Positions 63,511 to 64,000 of a stretch of DNA of 64,000 nt are shown here, piece by piece; the first letter of the stretch is position 1; each line of letters opens with the position of its first letter. Where the stretch lies: assembly GCA_964513075.1 (NCBI GenBank), contig CAZELR010000012.1, positions 1 to 64,000 of the forward strand, given 5' to 3'. The notes beneath the pieces were generated by a model that saw nothing but the letters and a program-made list of their open reading frames with translations, was not told the DNA's origin and searched no databases. This stretch comes from DAOUBP01 sp964513075 (GTDB lineage: Bacteria > Chloroflexota > Anaerolineae > CG2-30-64-16). A program made the translations under genes and the position numbers.

Positions 63511-63625
63511 TGAATCCACCTGCCCTCACTGGAATCCGTTGATCGAAGCACCGGTTTCCCGGCATCACTCCAAACCCTATAGGCCTCACCGATCGCGCGG
63601 CCACGGCCAGTGGCAACGACCGACG

Positions 63626-64000
63626 TCAATGAGCCGCGGCAACGGCCGCGACAATGGCCGCCTGCATCTCCTCGGTCAGCTCCGGGTAGATAGGTAAGGC
63701 CAGGGTTTCTTGCGCCGCGGCTTCGCTTGCGGGCAGGTTACCAGGCTTGTAGCCCAAATAAGCGAAGCATTCCTGCAAGTGCAACGGCACGGGGTAGTAG
63801 ATCTCGTGCCCGATCTTGCGTTCTTTCAGCATTGCCATCGCCGCAGCGCGTCGGGTGGTGCGGATGACGAATTGGTTATAAATGTGCCGGCGCTCGGGTT
63901 CCTCGGTCGGCAAGATCACGTCAGTTAGCCCGGCTTCGGTGAACAAGGCGCGGTAGCGTGCGGCGTTGCGTTGGCGGCCGGCGGTCCAGTTGTCCAGGTA
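63626..64000 (-). CDS. DegT/DnrJ/EryC1 aminotransferase (C-terminal part, 5' end beyond window)
   Basis: The frame is open from the window edge to a stop at 63626, 125 codons including the stop. It encodes the C-terminal domain of a second PLP sugar aminotransferase: LDNWTAGRQRNAARYRALF near the edge, IYNQFVIRT, GHEIYYPVPLHLQECFAYLGY, and LPASEAAAQETLALPIYPELT. The catalytic Lys lies outside the window. Separated by about 115 nt from the epimerase gene, with no feature seen in that gap. Confidence 0.88.
   Translation of the reverse strand, partial: YLDNWTAGRQRNAARYRALFTEAGLTDVILPTEEPERRHIYNQFVIRTTRRAAAMAMLKERKIGHEIYYPVPLHLQECFAYLGYKPGNLPASEAAAQETLALPIYPELTEEMQAAIVAAVAAAH

Overview
The window is a GC-rich chromosomal segment, almost entirely coding, with most genes on the minus strand. 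I see no transposase, integrase, phage gene or CRISPR array. The gene set suggests a bacterium of the phylum Chloroflexota (Anaerolineae/Caldilineae-like). Pointers are a T-box antiterminator module at leuS, a ClpC-type unfoldase, paired PspA genes beside membrane-anchored substrate-binding and VWA proteins, a secreted multidomain amylase ending in a short FLPIILR-type tail, and many short dispersed palindromes between genes. This assignment is inference from memory of those families; no database was searched.

Layout. 1-4757: a secreted lamin-tail/phospholipase D-like protein (cut by the window edge), glycerate 2-kinase and a lipoprotein substrate-binding protein. 4888-14121: housekeeping genes clpC, S1 protein, ridA and leuS, with two tRNA-Ala genes in the leuS leader, a divergent Trm112-like gene and RNase Z. 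14121-21797: small membrane proteins, two cyclophilin-type prolyl isomerases, a WecA/TagO-like sugar-phosphate transferase and a very large O-antigen-ligase/TPR protein. 22059-27731: a 1890-residue secreted alpha-amylase/pullulanase. 28136-31134 (plus strand): two class II fructose-bisphosphate aldolases of different subtypes and an MBL-fold hydrolase. 31109-33760: nucleoside hydrolase, PIG-L deacetylase and a membrane protein.

33851-42296 is the most unusual block. It holds a branched-chain-type binding lipoprotein, a two-helix membrane coiled-coil protein, a membrane-anchored binding protein fused to a VWA domain, a second membrane-anchored binding protein, two PspA/IM30 proteins, and an AAA ATPase fused to an OmpR-type winged helix. 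No permease or transporter ATPase is present. I propose it as a candidate cell-envelope sensing or stress module; the function is inference.

42375-46384 holds secA and prs. 46432-64000 is a surface-polysaccharide locus: rmlB, a CpsD-like P-loop protein with a broken Walker A motif, a Wzz-like protein, five GT4 and one GT2 glycosyltransferases, a polysaccharide deacetylase, a flippase, and an N-acyl amino-sugar cassette (non-hydrolysing UDP-GlcNAc 2-epimerase, 4,6-dehydratase, nucleotidyltransferase, two DegT aminotransferases, hexapeptide acyltransferase). Many junctions are ATGA/GTGA overlaps. Together with the distant WecA-like and ligase-like genes it could supply a complete lipid-linked glycan pathway.

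Two regulatory or structural features stand out. First, leuS carries a T-box antiterminator and terminator with no room for a specifier stem: a tRNA-Ala gene sits 12 nt upstream in the same predicted transcript. Second, several families of short palindromic or tandem repeats lie between genes, and similar micro-repeats have entered reading frames, notably at the linkers of several glycosyltransferases.
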